The notes under the pieces are model-generated. The model did not search any database. It saw only the letters and a list, made by a program, of their open reading frames with translations, and was not told the DNA's origin. The translations under genes were made by a program, and so were the position numbers. A DNA stretch of 64,000 nucleotides from Demequina sp. NBRC 110057 (GTDB lineage: Bacteria > Actinomycetota > Actinomycetes > Actinomycetales > Demequinaceae), in the NCBI RefSeq assembly GCF_002090175.1, contig NZ_BBRN01000005.1, forward strand, positions 310,001-374,000, read 5' to 3'. Of this stretch, positions 34,678 to 43,767 are shown piece after piece. Each line of letters starts with the position of its first letter. Position 1 is the first letter of the stretch.

Positions 34678-35736
34678 TTAAGCGGTGAGCTGGAGGCCGG
34701 AGGCAAGGGCCTCCTGGGCCTCGGCCGGCCGATGGCACGCGACAAGGTGGCCGCTGCCCGGCTCGGACATCGCGGTGGTGGTCAGGGGCGGCGCCTCGGT
34801 CCGGCACTGCTCGGTCGCGAGCCAGCAGCGTGAGGCGAAGGCGCAGCCCGTGGGTCGGCTCGCGGGGCTGGGGAGGTCGCCCGTGAGGACGATGCGCTCG
34901 CGCTTGGTCGCCTCGGGCTCCGGCACCGCCGAGATCAGCGCTGTCGTGTAGGGGTGCAGCGGGTTCGCCAGCACGTCTGCGGCCGGCCCCACCTCGACGA
35001 TGCGGCCCAGATACATCACCGCCACGCGGTGGGACAGGTGCCGAATCACCGCGAGGTTGTGGGAGATGAACATGTACGTGAGCTGCTGGCGCTCCTGCAG
35101 TTCGAGGAGCAGGTTCAGGATCTGCGCCTGGATGGAGACGTCGAGCGCGCTGGTGGGCTCGTCGAGGACCACCAGTTCGGGCTCCGTCGCGATTGCGCGG
35201 GCGATCGCGATGCGCTGGCGCTGGCCACCGGAGAACTCGTGCGGGTGGCGCCATGCCGCGTCCTCGGGCACCCCCACCTGGGCGAGCGCCGCCATGGCCC
35301 GCTCGGCAGCATCGGCCCTGCTCACGCCTGCCGCACGCAGCGGCTCGGCGACCGAGCGCTGCACCCGATAGCGCGGGTCGAGTGAGTCGTTGGGGTCCTG
35401 GAACACCATCTGGGCGCGCTTGCGGTGCGAGCGCAGCGCGCCGCCGCGCATCGACAGCGCGTCCTTGCCGTCGAAGAAGACCTCACCGGAGGTGGGGCGG
35501 CGCAGCAGCAGCGCGGCACGGGCGAGCGTGGACTTGCCGCAGCCGGACTCGCCGACGATGCCCAGCGTCTCGCCGCGCTCGACGGTCAGGGTGACGCCGT
35601 CGAGGGCGTGGACGGTGCGCCCCCGGGAGGACGGAAACTCCTGGCGGATGCCGTTCAGCACCATCAGCGGGTCGGTGCCGTGACGGTTCTCGGGACGCAG
35701 CGGGGCCATCTCGTCGACGGTGTCCTGGATGCTCAT
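34678..35736 (-). CDS. Oligopeptide-type ABC transporter ATP-binding protein (OppF/DppF-like)
   Basis: A 352-residue ATPase. Walker [10 protein letters not shown] (62-70), Q-loop MVFQDPNDSLDPR, signature FSGGQRQRIAIARAI, Walker B LVVLDEPTSALD and switch His in FISHNL are intact. The C-terminal oligopeptide-ABC extension (HPYTTALISAVPEP) ends with a four-Cys CAFASRC...C...C cluster typical of Opp/Dpp ATPases. ATG overlaps the stop of the partner ATPase as ATGA, indicating coupled synthesis of the two motor subunits. Confidence 0.95.
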   Translation of the reverse strand: MSIQDTVDEMAPLRPENRHGTDPLMVLNGIRQEFPSSRGRTVHALDGVTLTVERGETLGIVGESGCGKSTLARAALLLRRPTSGEVFFDGKDALSMRGGALRSHRKRAQMVFQDPNDSLDPRYRVQRSVAEPLRAAGVSRADAAERAMAALAQVGVPEDAAWRHPHEFSGGQRQRIAIARAIATEPELVVLDEPTSALDVSIQAQILNLLLELQERQQLTYMFISHNLAVIRHLSHRVAVMYLGRIVEVGPAADVLANPLHPYTTALISAVPEPEATKRERIVLTGDLPSPASRPTGCAFASRCWLATEQCRTEAPPLTTTAMSEPGSGHLVACHRPAEAQEALASGLQLTA

Positions 35737-36731
35737 GCGAGCACCTCCTTCCTGGAAAGCGGCAGCTCGTGGGTGCGCCAGCATCGTGCGGTGTGGCCCT
35801 CCTCGACCGCCTCCAACTCCTGGGGGGCGGAGCAGCCATCGGTGGCGAAGGCGCAGCGGGCGGCGAACCGGCACCCGGCCGTCGCGCGGTCGGCGTCGGT
35901 CACGCCGCCGCGAATCATCGGCAGGTCGACGCGCGGGGCGGTGTGTGTCGTGGGAATTGAGTCGACGAGGGCCGCCGTGTAGGGGTGGCTGGGGCGGGCG
36001 AGCACCTCGGACGGCGTCCCCTCCTCCACGATCTGCCCGGCGTACATGACGACCACCCGGTCACACGTCTGCGCGATCACGCCGAGGTCGTGCGAGATGA
36101 GCAACACCCCGGCGCCGGTCTCGCGCCTTGCCTTGTCCAGCAGGTCAAGGATCTGCGCCTGGACGGTGACGTCGAGCGCGGTGGTGGGCTCGTCCGCGAT
36201 CAGCAGGGTCGGGTCCGCCGCCATCGCCATCGCGATGACCACGCGCTGGCGCATGCCGCCCGACAGCTGGTGAGGAAACTGCTGCGCGCGCAGCTCCGGC
36301 TCGGGCACCTGCACAAGCGTGAGGAGCTCCACCGCCTTGGCCAGCGCCTCCTTCTTGGAGGCAAGCGAGTGCACGGTGAGCACCTCGGCGATCTGGGCAC
36401 CGATCCTCATGCACGGGTTGAGCGCGCTCATCGGCTCCTGGAAGATCATCGACGCGGTGGTGCCCCGCACCCCATTCCAGTCTCGCTCGTCGGCATCGGC
36501 CATGTCCCTGCCGCCCACGCCGAGAGCGTCGGCCTCGACGACGGCGGTGCCGGGCAGGAGCCCCATGAGCGCGAAGCCGATCGACGACTTTCCGCACCCC
36601 GATTCGCCGATGATGCCGACGATCTCGCCGGGCGCGACGGACAGCGTCACGTCGGACACGACCGGGGTGCCGGTGCCGTAGCGGATGGACAGATGCTGGA
36701 CGTCGAGCGCGGCGGGTGCGGTGGTGGTCAT
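35733..36731 (-). CDS. Oligopeptide-type ABC transporter ATP-binding protein (OppD/DppD-like)
   Basis: A 332-residue ATPase, partner of the preceding entry. Walker [10 protein letters not shown] (42-50), Q-loop [17 protein letters not shown], signature [16 protein letters not shown], Walker [13 protein letters not shown] and LISHDLG are present, with the [12 protein letters not shown] extension and Cys cluster at the C-terminus. ATG at 36731 has AAGGAG 6 nt upstream. It follows the solute-binding protein gene by 88 bp. Confidence 0.95.
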   Translation of the reverse strand: MTTTAPAALDVQHLSIRYGTGTPVVSDVTLSVAPGEIVGIIGESGCGKSSIGFALMGLLPGTAVVEADALGVGGRDMADADERDWNGVRGTTASMIFQEPMSALNPCMRIGAQIAEVLTVHSLASKKEALAKAVELLTLVQVPEPELRAQQFPHQLSGGMRQRVVIAMAMAADPTLLIADEPTTALDVTVQAQILDLLDKARRETGAGVLLISHDLGVIAQTCDRVVVMYAGQIVEEGTPSEVLARPSHPYTAALVDSIPTTHTAPRVDLPMIRGGVTDADRATAGCRFAARCAFATDGCSAPQELEAVEEGHTARCWRTHELPLSRKEVLA

Positions 36732-36819
36732 CGTCGCTCCTTCTGTAGGGCCGATGCGGTGGCGGGGGTGGGGGCCCGGTGCGCGGCGGGGGTGGTCACC
36801 GCCGCGCACCGGGAGTCCG

Positions 36820-38400
36820 TCAGGACACCTTCGAGGTGGACGTGAGTCCCTCGCGGTAGGTGTACGGGTCGACCTCGTAGCCGGTCACCGTGTCGCCCCA
36901 CACCTCGTAGCGCTGGGGGCCGGTGTAGGCGACCAGGACGTCGACGTTCTCGGCGACCATGTCCTCGAGCTCGGCGAGGATCTCGGCACGCTCCGCCTCG
37001 TCAAACGTGGAGCGCAGCTGCATGTACAGCGCCACCTCGGGCGAGTCCTCGGTGACGGCGGTCACCATGGGCAGGCCGGGAGTGAGCACGGTGCCGAAGT
37101 ACGCGGCCGGGTCCGGCTGGTAGACGCCGGGCACGAGGACCAGGTCCTCCCAGGTGCCGGAGATGTACGAGTTCAGGACATCGGCCCACGGCTGGGCCTT
37201 GAGCTCGAGCGTGATGCCCGCCTCTGCGAGCTGCTCCTTGAGCACCTCCACCATCGGCACGTCGAGAGCGAAGGCGGCGTCCGATGCGTAGGTGAGGGTG
37301 ATGGTCGGGTTCTCCTCGCCGGCCTCGGCGAGCAGCGCCTTCGCTCCCTCGACGTCGTGCGTGTAGTTCGGGGTGTCGGCGTCGGGCGCAATGCCTGCGG
37401 GGTCACCCACGGGGACCACGAGCGACTGCTCGGCCTCGCCGCCCATGGCGAGGTCGATGAGGGCCTGGCGGTCCATCGCCTTGGAGATCGCCTGGCGCAC
37501 CTTGACGTCGGCAAGCGGGCCGTCCGAGGCGTTGATGTACATGGTGAGCGATCGCGTCGCGGCGTTCTGGCCCACGGTGAAGCCCTCGGCCTCGAGCGAG
37601 CTCACCTGGGTGGGGTCGCGGAACCACGCGAGGTCGGTGCCCGAACGCTGCCGCAGCGCCGATGCGCGGGAGGTCTCGTCGCCGATGATGTCGAACTCGA
37701 TGGAGTCCGCGTAGGGGCCCTCGTCGCCCCAGTAGTACTCGTTGGCGTCGAGCGTGATGGACACCTGGTCCGTCCAGTCCGCGAGCGCCCAGGGGCCCGT
37801 GCCGAGGGCGGAGGTGGTGCGCTCCTCGGGCGTCGTGGACTCGTAGAACGCCTGCGACACGATCGCGTAGCCGCGGTAGGACAGCGTGTTCAGGAGCGTC
37901 GCATCGGGCATCGACGTCGTGACCTGAACCGTCGAGTCGTCGAGCGCGGTGACGTCCGCGATGGTGGTGAGGTTGGTGGCGAGCAACGAGTCGGCGCCGC
38001 GCATGGTGTTGAGGGAGAACACCACGTCGTCGACGGTGAGCTCGGTGCCGTCGGAGAAGGTGACGCCGTCGCGGATGGTGAACGTGTACGTGGTGTCGTC
38101 GACCTGCTCCCAGGACTCGGCGATCGACGGGATCAGCGTGCCGTCATCGTCCTTCGCGATGAGCGGCTCGTAGATGAGGCCGGTGATGTTGAGGTTGGCG
38201 AACGCGGTGCCCTGATAGGGGTCGATGCCGCCGGTGACGGGCTGCACGTCGGTGGCGTACACGATGGTGCCGCCTGCTGCCGGCTCTGCCGACCCGGATG
38301 CCGACTCCTCGGCGACCGAGCCCGACGAGCAGGCGGCGAGGGTGACGGCGAGGGCGGCGGCGACGGCGGTCGCGCCGAGTCCGCGGATGGGTGTCCTCAT
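36820..38400 (-). CDS. Extracellular solute-binding lipoprotein, family 5
   Basis: A 526-residue SBP_bac_5 lipoprotein that captures peptides or similar compounds for the ABC importer. Lipobox LAAC puts the lipidated Cys at 24; a Ser/Ala/Glu linker follows. Family segments are NITGLIYEPLIAKDDDGTLI, SWEQVDDTTYTFTIRDGVTFSDG, GTGPWALADW and VRQAISKAMDRQALID. It lies between the permease and ATPase genes rather than first in the operon. Ligand not deducible. ATG 38400 with AGGAG 9 nt upstream. Confidence 0.94.
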   Translation of the reverse strand: MRTPIRGLGATAVAAALAVTLAACSSGSVAEESASGSAEPAAGGTIVYATDVQPVTGGIDPYQGTAFANLNITGLIYEPLIAKDDDGTLIPSIAESWEQVDDTTYTFTIRDGVTFSDGTELTVDDVVFSLNTMRGADSLLATNLTTIADVTALDDSTVQVTTSMPDATLLNTLSYRGYAIVSQAFYESTTPEERTTSALGTGPWALADWTDQVSITLDANEYYWGDEGPYADSIEFDIIGDETSRASALRQRSGTDLAWFRDPTQVSSLEAEGFTVGQNAATRSLTMYINASDGPLADVKVRQAISKAMDRQALIDLAMGGEAEQSLVVPVGDPAGIAPDADTPNYTHDVEGAKALLAEAGEENPTITLTYASDAAFALDVPMVEVLKEQLAEAGITLELKAQPWADVLNSYISGTWEDLVLVPGVYQPDPAAYFGTVLTPGLPMVTAVTEDSPEVALYMQLRSTFDEAERAEILAELEDMVAENVDVLVAYTGPQRYEVWGDTVTGYEVDPYTYREGLTSTSKVS

Positions 38401-38419
38401 GGGGTGTCTCCTGTGTTCC

Positions 38420-39409
38420 TTAGGCGCGGCCCTGCGGGGCCATCGGGGCCGACGAGGCGCCGGTGGGCACCGCGTCGTGGGTGGAGTCCGGGGTGTCGTG
38501 GGGGTCGACCTCCGGCTCCGCTGGTGCTGCCTCGACCGCGTTGGCGCGCGGGGAGGCCGGTCGCGGGCCGCGGCGGCGGCGTCGCGTGGGGACGGCAAGG
38601 TTGCCGGCCTTGGGCGTGAGAGCCACCTGGACGCCGTCGGCCAGGAGGTTCCACGCCACCGTGAGGAGGGTGATGACCACGGCGGGCATCACCACGAGCG
38701 TCGGGTGCTCGTACATGAAGCGCTGGAACTCGCTGATCATGCGTCCCGCGCTGGGGTCCGGCGGCTGCACGCCCTGACCCAGGTAGCTGAGCGACGACTC
38801 GATGAGCACCGCGAGTGACGCCGTCGAGGCGAAGTTCACGAGCATCGGCGTTGTCGCGTTCGGCAGGAGGTGGCTGAGCGCGATCCGGGGCCGGCGGACG
38901 CCCGCGATCTCGGCGGCGACCACGAAGTCCCGCTCCTTCAGCACCAGGATCGGGGAACGCATGATGCGTGCGAAGCCGGGGGCGCCGATGATCGCCATCG
39001 CGAGGATGAGCGGCAGGAAGCCGGGGCCGAAGATCACCCTCACGACGAGCGCGAGCAGGATCGCGGGGATCGCCATGACGACCTCGGTGGAGCGCATCAG
39101 CAGGTTGTCGAGCCGGCCTCCGGCGTAGCCTGCGATGAGGCCGATGCCGGTGCCCGCCACCATCGCCAGCACCGTGGAGGCGAAGGAGATGAGGATGGCG
39201 TAGCGGGTGGCGATGGCCAGCCGCACGAACATGTCGCGGCCCAGGTTGTCGGTGCCGAGCCAGTGCTCCGACGTGGGAGGCGCGAAGGTCACGTCCGACA
39301 CGTCGTTCACTCCGTAGGGGGTCAGCAGCGGGCCGATGAACGCGAAGGCCAGGAGGAAGACGATGAGCGAGACGCCGGCGATGAGGGCGCCGTTGCGGAG
39401 TCGGGTCAT
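38420..39409 (-). CDS. ABC transporter permease (OppC/DppC-like)
   Basis: A 329-residue permease with an N-terminal helix, the HWLGTDNLGRDMFVRLAIATR entry to the transport domain, about five further helices and the coupling loop EIAGVRRPRIALSHLLPNATTP. The C-terminal ~50 residues after VQVALTPKAGN form an unusual basic then Pro/Ala/Asp-rich cytoplasmic tail (TRRRRRGPRPASPRAN) absent from typical DppC. ATG overlaps the DppB-like stop as ATGA. Confidence 0.94.
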   Translation of the reverse strand: MTRLRNGALIAGVSLIVFLLAFAFIGPLLTPYGVNDVSDVTFAPPTSEHWLGTDNLGRDMFVRLAIATRYAILISFASTVLAMVAGTGIGLIAGYAGGRLDNLLMRSTEVVMAIPAILLALVVRVIFGPGFLPLILAMAIIGAPGFARIMRSPILVLKERDFVVAAEIAGVRRPRIALSHLLPNATTPMLVNFASTASLAVLIESSLSYLGQGVQPPDPSAGRMISEFQRFMYEHPTLVVMPAVVITLLTVAWNLLADGVQVALTPKAGNLAVPTRRRRRGPRPASPRANAVEAAPAEPEVDPHDTPDSTHDAVPTGASSAPMAPQGRA

Positions 39410-40350
39410 GAGGCACGCACCCTCGGGTCGACGACGGGGTAGAGGAGGTCGACCACCAGGTTGATCACCACGAAGCACGCTCCGAGCACGAGGATGCAGG
39501 CCTGGATGGTGGGGTAGTCGGAGGTGTTGATGCCCTCGATGAGCATCGAGCCCATGCCCGGAATGGCGAAGACGTTCTCGATCACCACCGTGCCGCCGAT
39601 GAGCGCGGCCAGTTGGATGCCGACCACGGTCATGACCGGGATCAGCGCGTTGCGCAGGGCGTGCTTGCGGACGATGGTGCCGGTCGGCACTCCCTTGGAG
39701 CGGGCGGTGCGCACGAAGTCCTGGGTGAGCGTGTCGATCACGGTTCCGCGCGAGTACCGGCTGATGACCGCGCTCATCGCGAGGGACAGGATCAGCGCCG
39801 GCAGCAGTAGCGACGTGATGGAGCCGAGCGGCGACACCGACCATGGGGTGTAGCCGATGAGCGGCAGGCGCAGGGTGAAGGAGTTGACAAGGATCACCAC
39901 CGCGCCAATGGCGAAGGCGGGGATGGACAGTGCCAGGAACGCCGTGCCACGGATGAACGCGTCGAGCGCGCCGCCCTGGCGCACCGCCGCGATGACGCCG
40001 CCGGGGATGCCGAAGGCGAGGCCGACGATGACCGCGATCAGCGCCAGCTGAAGCGAGACGGGGAAGCGGTCGGCGAGCTTGTCGCCGATGGGCTGCGAGC
40101 TGGTGAGCGAGGTGCCGAAGTCGCCGTGGAGTACTCCGCCGAGCCACTGCGCGTACTGGGTGTACCAGGGGTCGTTCAGCCCCAGCTGCTCGCGAATGGC
40201 CTCGAGTTGGGCCGGGTCGGGGTTGTCGATGTCCAGGTACTGCATCGCGGGATCGCCGGGGATGAGCCGAACGATCGCGAAGGCCAACAGGGACAGGGCG
40301 AACAACACGAGCAGAGCTGATCCGAGCCGCTTCATGAGGTATTTCGCCAT
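39406..40350 (-). CDS. ABC transporter permease (OppB/DppB-like)
   Basis: A 314-residue permease, first gene of a seven-gene minus-strand operon running to 31561. It has the N-terminal helix FALSLLAFAIVRLIPGDPA, the periplasmic LGLNDPWYTQYAQWLGGVLHGDFG, and the coupling helix ARSKGVPTGTIVRKHALRNA. ATG 40350 is preceded by GGAGG at 6 nt. Upstream are GTCACC/GGTGAC and GGTGTC/GACACC dyads (40466-40493) that may be regulator sites. Confidence 0.94.
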   Translation of the reverse strand: MAKYLMKRLGSALLVLFALSLLAFAIVRLIPGDPAMQYLDIDNPDPAQLEAIREQLGLNDPWYTQYAQWLGGVLHGDFGTSLTSSQPIGDKLADRFPVSLQLALIAVIVGLAFGIPGGVIAAVRQGGALDAFIRGTAFLALSIPAFAIGAVVILVNSFTLRLPLIGYTPWSVSPLGSITSLLLPALILSLAMSAVISRYSRGTVIDTLTQDFVRTARSKGVPTGTIVRKHALRNALIPVMTVVGIQLAALIGGTVVIENVFAIPGMGSMLIEGINTSDYPTIQACILVLGACFVVINLVVDLLYPVVDPRVRAS

Positions 40351-40465
40351 CGTGGCCTCCCTCCTCGTAGTCGCCGTGTGGTGGTGATGTCGAGTCTCGT
40401 GGTGGGGGCTCGTGGCGGTAAGCGCCAGGGACCCCGCGAAGACTCGGGCCACGGTTTACCTCCGC

Positions 40466-40493
40466 GTCACCCGGGTGTCGGCCCGGTGACACC
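40466..40493. promoter_or_regulatory. Overlapping dyads upstream of the ABC operon
   Basis: GTCACC (40466) pairs with GGTGAC (40485) and GGTGTC (40474) with GACACC (40488), interlocked within 28 bp, about 120 bp before the first permease gene. A possible operator for the MocR regulator or another factor; no direct support. Confidence 0.3.
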
Positions 40494-40575
40494 GGCCGCG
40501 CCAGACGAAACACGGCGTTCATCTCCGGCGCCGCCGATAGCATGTGCGCGTACCCGCACCTGACCTGGAGGCACG

Positions 40576-41211
40576 ATGTCTCAGCAGCCCTTCCCGCACT
40601 CCCCGTTCGACGGCATGGAGATCGACCCCGAGAAGATGGCGCGTTCGGCGATCAACGCGGCGCGCACGATGCTCGGCGTGCTGGGCGGCATTGGCGTCCT
40701 CATCGGTGTGGCGCTCCTGGTGTGGCCCGGTAAGTCGCTCGTGATCGCGGCGACCTTCGCCGGCATCTTCTTCGTCATCACGGGCGTGGTGCGCATCAGC
40801 ATCGGCATCTTCACGCGCGACTCGTCCACGGGCTTCCGCCTCATCAACCTGATCCTTGGCCTGTTCCTGCTGTTCGGCGGCATCGTCGCGCTGAAGAACC
40901 TCACGGCCGCCGCCGAGGCGCTCACCGTCATCACCGTGGTGCTGATCGGCATGGGGTGGCTCATCGAGGGCATCGCGACCCTCGCGCAGGCCGGCCGCGG
41001 CAAGAGCTCAGGCATGGCCTGGGCCCGCGGCGGCATCGCCGTGATCGCCGGACTCGTGGTCATCCTGGTGCCCACCTGGTCCGCCCTCGCACTCGTCGTG
41101 ATGACCGGCGTGACGCTCATCCTCATCGGCGTCATCGGCCTGGTGCAGGCCTTCGCCCTGGGCAAGAACCTGCCGCCCGTGGGTGAGCAGCACACCACCA
41201 TCGACGGCTAA
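40576..41211 (+). CDS. HdeD-like (DUF308) membrane protein
   Basis: A 211-residue protein with six predicted transmembrane helices in three hairpins, matching the HdeD/DUF308 family. Repeats such as LLVWPGKSLVIAATFAGIFFVITGVVRI and the later LVVILVPTWSALALVVMTG show the family's WP-containing internal duplication. HdeD was first linked to acid resistance; in actinobacteria function is unknown. TGGAGG lies 7 nt before ATG, and TAGCAT about 30 nt upstream is a candidate -10. Confidence 0.88.
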   Translation: MSQQPFPHSPFDGMEIDPEKMARSAINAARTMLGVLGGIGVLIGVALLVWPGKSLVIAATFAGIFFVITGVVRISIGIFTRDSSTGFRLINLILGLFLLFGGIVALKNLTAAAEALTVITVVLIGMGWLIEGIATLAQAGRGKSSGMAWARGGIAVIAGLVVILVPTWSALALVVMTGVTLILIGVIGLVQAFALGKNLPPVGEQHTTIDG

Positions 41212-41228
41212 GCCTCCGTACGACACCC

Positions 41229-41271
41229 GGCCCGCGCATCGGCCGCCTGAGAGGGCGACCGGGCGCGGGCC
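41229..41271 (+). terminator. Hairpin after the HdeD-like gene
   Basis: GGCCCGCGC (41229-41237) pairs with 41263-41271 across a 25-nt loop containing a GGCCGATGC copy. There is no T-run, so the call is moderate. Confidence 0.45.
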
Positions 41272-41323
41272 TTCGTCGTCTGCGCCCGCCGCCCCCACCG
41301 CCACCCCGTGCACCTCCCGTGCC

Positions 41324-41382
41324 GCAAATGCGGCCATTCGCGGCGCCTCGCGCTCCGATGAGCCGCACATGCGGCCATTTGC
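41324..41382. repeat. Two 18-bp dyads of consensus GCAAATGCGGCCATTTGC, 41 bp apart
   Basis: Copies at 41324-41341 and 41365-41382 each differ at one arm base from a perfect inverted repeat GCAAATG-CGGC-CATTTGC, and flanking GCC/G-CG bases also match, giving 25-bp direct repeats. The 41-bp offset equals four helical turns. They occupy the 345-bp gap between the HdeD-like gene and GH92 and may be operators for the GH92-GT4 pair. Confidence 0.6.
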
Positions 41383-41485
41383 GCCGGAACGGGAGGGAGG
41401 CGCCACGCAACGGAAGGCCCCACCTCACCCGTCGAGAGTTAAAGCGTTCGTCACACTTCGGCAATGACGCCGGAATGGTGCCCGC

Positions 41486-41501
41486 CTACCGTCACCGGTA
41501 G
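41486..41501. promoter_or_regulatory. Palindrome CTACCG-TCAC-CGGTAG over a possible -10
   Basis: Perfect 6-4-6 inverted repeat containing TACCGT, a TANNNT hexamer, 65-70 nt before the chosen GH92 start. It could be an operator overlapping the promoter. Confidence 0.4.
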
Positions 41502-41556
41502 CGGCGCGGCCTCTGCCACGCCATGCTGGTGCCACACGACCCAAGGCGAGGTGCGC

Positions 41557-43767
41557 ATGCTCGACGACGTGGACCCGTTCATCGGGGTGGACGCGACGGC
41601 CCTGCCGGAGCCGTCCGGCCTCGCCGCGACCTGGTGGTGGCCCAAGCCGCAGGTGGGCAACACTCACCCCGGCGCCGCGCACCCGCTGGGCATGGTGTCG
41701 GCATGCGCCTACTCGGGCGCCTACCCCACGGGCTACGGGCTCTACGAGCTGTCCACCGAGGGCGTCCCCGCGCCCCTCCACAACCGCCTCGTCGCGAGCG
41801 GCTTCACCCACTTCCAGCAGTCCGGCACCGGCGCCATCCGCAAGTACTACAACTACATGCGCGTCACCCCGATGCTCGAGCCGCTCGACGCCCTGGGCCG
41901 CACTTGGGACCTCGAGGACGAGGAGGCCTCCCCCGGCCGCTACCGGGCCCGGCTCGACTCGGGCATCACCGCGGAACTCACCGTCGGCCCCAAGTCGGCG
42001 TTGCACCGCTACACGTTTCCTGAGCACCCCGACGCGCGCGTAGTGGTCGACATGTCGATGGGCGGCCTCGCGATTCCGTATGGCTCCACGGTCCCGCTGC
42101 GGGCCCACCTGGAGTCGGTCGAGCCCGGCATCATGCAGGGCGAGATTGTGGTCGAGGGCGCTCCCCTGTCCGTGCACATCGAGTGCGACGTCGACGGCTG
42201 GCGTCAACTGCTCTGGTACGACCGCCGCCTCATGCCCGGCGGGTCCACGCTCGCGTTCGACCACATCCGGCCCACCACGCTGCGCCCCTTCGGCTTCATG
42301 TGGGCGGGGCCCACGACCGCCGGCCAGAGCGTCGAGGTCCGCATGGGCTTCTCCCTGCGCGGCGTCGAGCAGGCACGCAAGAACCTCGAACGCGACGGCG
42401 CCTCCGGCGGCCCGTCCTTCTCGCGCAGGGCCCAGGCCACCCGCACCGCGTGGGACGAGGCGCTCAGCCGGATCCACGTCGACACCCGCAACCCGGCGCG
42501 GCGCGAGGTGTTCGCGACGGCGCTGTATCACTCGCTCATCAAGCCGTCCTTCGCCGCCGACGAGAGCCCGTTCTGGCCCACCAAGGGCCCCTGGGTGTTC
42601 GACGTCTCAACCATGTGGGACATCTACCGCACGCAGTTGCCGCTGCTCACGGCACTCGCCCCGGAGAAGGCCGTCGAGCTCGCCAACGCCCTGCTCACCA
42701 TCTGCGAGCAGGAGGGCAACCTCCCCATCGGCTACCGCATGGCGCGCGGCTCGGACAGGTTCGGCCGGCAAGGCAGCGCGCTCGCCCACACCCTGCTCGC
42801 GGACCTCGCCAAGCTGGGCCTTCCCGGCATCGACTGGGAGTGGGCGCTGGTCCACCTTGCCGCCGACCTGCGCCGCACCTACGGCGAGGACTTCCTCCAG
42901 CACGGGCTCGCCCACCCCATCAGCCACACGCTCGACATCGCCCACGGCTACTGGTGCACGGCGTTTATTGCCCGGGCGATCGGGGACGATGCCCTCGCGG
43001 CCGAGTTCGAGCGCCTGTCCGGGCGTTGGCTCAACGCCTTCGACGAGTCCACGGGCCTGCTGCGCGACTCCACGTTCTACGAGGGCACCAAGCACAACTA
43101 CTCGTTCCGGCTGGTGCACGACATGGCGACACGCATCGCGCTCGCCGGCGGCGACGAGGCGTTCGTCGCGCTGCTCGACGAGTTCTTCGGGTACGGGGCC
43201 GATGCCGTGGTCCAGCCGGGCGTCGCGCCCGGCCTGGAGGAGATGACGGCCGGCTACGGCCTGGGCCGCTTCGAGGGGCTGAACAACGAACCCGACATGG
43301 AGGCGCCGTGGGCGTACCACTACGCCGGGCGCCCCGACCGGACCGCCGAGGTGGTCCACGCGGTCGTCAACCAGCAGTTCGGTACCGGCCGCGGCGGGCT
43401 GCCGGGCAACGACGACTCGGGCGGCCTGTCGAGCTGGTACGTGTGGGCCTCGCTCGGGATCTTCCCCGTTGCGGGCCAGTCGATCTTCCTGCTTCATCCC
43501 CCGTCGTTCCACTACTCGACGGTGACGATGGCGCGGGGCACCCTCACCATCGACACGTCCGGATTCGTCGAGCCCACGCCCGGCGGTCCCGTGCAGTACA
43601 TCCAGTCGGCCAGCCTCAACGGTGAGGCGCTCGAGGGGTCGTGGGTCGACGCCTCGGTGCTTCACGAGGGAGGCCGTCTCCATCTGTCGCTGGGTCCCGA
43701 GCCGTCGGCCTGGGCCCGCGACGCCCGTCCCCCGTCGTGGGGGCCCGAGCAGGAGGTACCCGCATGA
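41557..43767 (+). CDS. Glycoside hydrolase family 92 (α-mannosidase-type), cytoplasmic
   Basis: A 736-residue GH92 enzyme, a family of Ca2+-dependent exo-α-mannosidases. The N-terminal β-sandwich begins VDPFIGVD and holds GNTHPGAAHPLGMVS; the (α/α)6 barrel includes FDVSTMWDIYRTQLPLL, and the hallmark GNDDSGGLSSWYVWASLGIFP. There is no signal peptide, unlike most GH92, so it acts inside the cell. Start chosen at ATG 41557 where homology begins; an in-frame ATG at 41464 would add 31 atypical residues. Overlaps the GT4 gene by ATGA. Confidence 0.88.
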   Translation: MLDDVDPFIGVDATALPEPSGLAATWWWPKPQVGNTHPGAAHPLGMVSACAYSGAYPTGYGLYELSTEGVPAPLHNRLVASGFTHFQQSGTGAIRKYYNYMRVTPMLEPLDALGRTWDLEDEEASPGRYRARLDSGITAELTVGPKSALHRYTFPEHPDARVVVDMSMGGLAIPYGSTVPLRAHLESVEPGIMQGEIVVEGAPLSVHIECDVDGWRQLLWYDRRLMPGGSTLAFDHIRPTTLRPFGFMWAGPTTAGQSVEVRMGFSLRGVEQARKNLERDGASGGPSFSRRAQATRTAWDEALSRIHVDTRNPARREVFATALYHSLIKPSFAADESPFWPTKGPWVFDVSTMWDIYRTQLPLLTALAPEKAVELANALLTICEQEGNLPIGYRMARGSDRFGRQGSALAHTLLADLAKLGLPGIDWEWALVHLAADLRRTYGEDFLQHGLAHPISHTLDIAHGYWCTAFIARAIGDDALAAEFERLSGRWLNAFDESTGLLRDSTFYEGTKHNYSFRLVHDMATRIALAGGDEAFVALLDEFFGYGADAVVQPGVAPGLEEMTAGYGLGRFEGLNNEPDMEAPWAYHYAGRPDRTAEVVHAVVNQQFGTGRGGLPGNDDSGGLSSWYVWASLGIFPVAGQSIFLLHPPSFHYSTVTMARGTLTIDTSGFVEPTPGGPVQYIQSASLNGEALEGSWVDASVLHEGGRLHLSLGPEPSAWARDARPPSWGPEQEVPA

